DNA of 64,000 bases from Phoebastria nigripes (Eukaryota; Chordata; Aves; Procellariiformes; Diomedeidae), in the NCBI GenBank assembly GCA_035582835.1, contig JAYKAV010002926.1, positions 101,630 through 165,629 on the forward strand, in the 5' to 3' direction. A program made the translations under genes and the position numbers. This document shows, in pieces, positions 62,819 through 64,000 of the stretch. The notes under the pieces were generated by a model. The model made no database searches. It saw only the letters and a list, made by a program, of their open reading frames with translations, and had not been told where the DNA came from. Position 1 is the stretch's first letter; each line of letters starts with the position of its first letter.

Positions 62819-62965
62819 GTGAGAGTCCTTAAGACAAATTGTGTTATTATGGATGAGTGCATTTTACAGCTGTATATGAAGTAAGGAGGTCGCACCTCCC
62901 CTCTCCATGAAAGAGGTTTCTCTTGTGGATTTAGTTAATGCTGGCTTATAAAGCACATCCTTAAT

Positions 62966-62987
62966 GGGGGTGGGGGGGAGGGTGGGG
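62966..62987 (+). other. Tight G-quadruplex candidate downstream of exon 2
   Basis: G runs of 5, 7, 3 and 4 are separated by single-base loops (T, A, T). One-base loops give the most stable class of intramolecular G-quadruplexes. It lies on the coding strand, so it would also be present in the pre-mRNA if this is an intron. Confidence 0.75.
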
Positions 62988-63289
62988 AACCAAACAAAAA
63001 CCAAAACCAGAATTCTATGGTGGAGTTTCATTGTTATGAAGGCCTGTGGTCTGCCTGAGTGATGTTTCACTCAGGTGAACCTCACCTCTGTAAGGATGGG
63101 CCAAATTACCCTCTACAGAAGAAAAACCTGAAGAGGAATCAGAAATTCAGTGACTGCAAACCAGCAGAGGGTCTGTCATATCATCCACCCATATGGAGCT
63201 CTCACCTGCAAGGAGGTTGTGTGATACATCACCCAAAGATCTCATCTTGAATAGTGTTACATTTGAAGACTCTACCCTTTGTCCCTTAG

Positions 63290-63354
63290 AGCTATCAGCA
63301 GCTTCTCCAGAGCTTGCAGCAGGGCACAGAGCACGGAAGGGGATACACCGAAGA
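63290..63354 (+). other. Candidate exon 3b of the mucin-like gene
   Basis: The acceptor ctctaccctttgtcccttag ends at 63289. Joined in phase 1 to exon 2, the reading continues E-LSAASPELAAGHRARKG, which keeps the Ser/Ala/Pro/Glu flavour. No strong donor follows; gtactt at about 63355 is weak, and the frame stays open to 63495. It could be a true exon, a terminal exon, or chance. Confidence 0.3.
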
Positions 63355-64000
63355 AGTACTTTCCCCCCATCCTCACCAATTCCTGCCATGCTTCTAGTCT
63401 GGCTAGCAAGACAATCTGACACTGACTTAACCTTCCATATTCCTTTACTCTTGTTCACATCAGCTGCCTCATCTTTTGAGAGTGTTTTCCCTTGAAAACA
63501 TTTCCTTTGAAATGTTTTTGCTTTGTTTCTCCCACTTACTTCAACAACATTTAGGACTATGTCTGTGCTAGGAAAACTGGAAATTACAATATCATGTCCA
63601 GTGTGGTTTCAGAAAATGGAGCAACCCCAAAAATTAGTCAGCACCACTACCACCAACATAACAAGGAAGCGCTATGGTAGAATTTCCTGAGCTCGCTGTA
63701 AACTATCACCTTCACTACTGTTATCACCAGGGCAGTGTTGAGACCTCAAATGCTTCAGTAAATGGATGTGATGAACCTCAGCAAAAAAAATACTATCAAG
63801 CACTCATGCTACTCACTCCTCTAGCCCCTGGATTTTGGTACCTACACTGCAGTGTAAACTTCTGTGCCCTGTATCTCCATGTTTCTCATTACCACAGTGA
63901 GCTGCTTTATCATGCACTCAGCCTTATTAATGAATGAAGGGACACAGCTTCATTATCAGATGTTGTTAATTCTTTTGGTTTTCTTTTGTGTTTTTTTTTT

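Larger units (their letters stand above)
62598..64000 (+). other. Intron and further part of the mucin-like gene, end not in view
   Basis: After exon 2 there is no clear transmembrane or cytoplasmic exon. Two segments with usable splice sites and the right phase are listed separately. A G-quadruplex candidate lies at 62966-62987. The T run at the last bases is cut by the window. Confidence 0.5.

Noticed and set aside
1..64000. CRISPR arrays, bacterial operons, rRNA or tRNA genes
   Set aside because: No regularly spaced repeats, no packed genes with ribosome binding sites, and no tRNA-like or rRNA-like sequence were seen; the window is vertebrate nuclear DNA.

Overview
The window looks like about 64 kb of gene-poor nuclear DNA from a bird, most likely a neoavian. 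The evidence is: CR1 LINE 3' ends on both strands (the clearest at 15690-16383 with an ATTCTATGATTCTA-type tail, another at 58025-58318); two complete solo LTRs of avian endogenous-retrovirus type, each with a 5-bp target-site duplication (854-1427 on + and 26886-27608 on -); GT-AG introns; an AT-rich base composition; and no bacterial-style gene packing. Nearly all open frames are short, lack similarity I can recognise, and are explained by chance, by repeats or by low-complexity DNA.

The one convincing host gene starts close to the right edge on the + strand. A TATA-like box (61955-61962) precedes an ATG at 62038. Exon 1 (62038-62107) encodes a signal peptide. A 226-nt GT-AG intron leads, in the same reading phase, to exon 2 (62334-62597), which encodes a Ser/Thr/Pro/Glu-rich, cysteine-free, mucin-like segment and ends in a clean GTAAGA donor. 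The rest of the gene is either hidden in the last 1.4 kb (two candidate exons are given) or lies beyond the window. I cannot name it.

Layout: 1-2431 non-coding with a solo LTR; 2432-3015 a decayed L1/Tx1-type ORF1 relic; 3016-10117 non-coding with a strong G-quadruplex candidate at 7706-7738; 10118-10567 (-) a fossil Ty3/Gypsy-type reverse-transcriptase end; 10568-19700 non-coding with CR1 copies; 19826-20690 (-) and 23740-23880 (-) very old CR1-like fossils; 24295-24687 a long inverted repeat; 26886-27608 (-) a GC-rich solo LTR; 27614-50691 non-coding with simple repeats and a hAT-like terminus; 50692-50840 a large, nearly uninterrupted palindrome; 52118-52470 (-) a CR1 fossil; 57830-58318 an old repeat plus a CR1 3' end; 61955-64000 the mucin-like gene.

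The most interesting items are the palindrome at 50692-50840, the mucin-like gene at 62038 onward, and two fossils that are unusual against the CR1/ERV background expected in birds: the L1-like ORF1 relic and the Ty3/Gypsy-like pol relic. No rRNA, tRNA, CRISPR array or bacterial operon was seen. Everything rests on reading the sequence by eye; no database search was possible.
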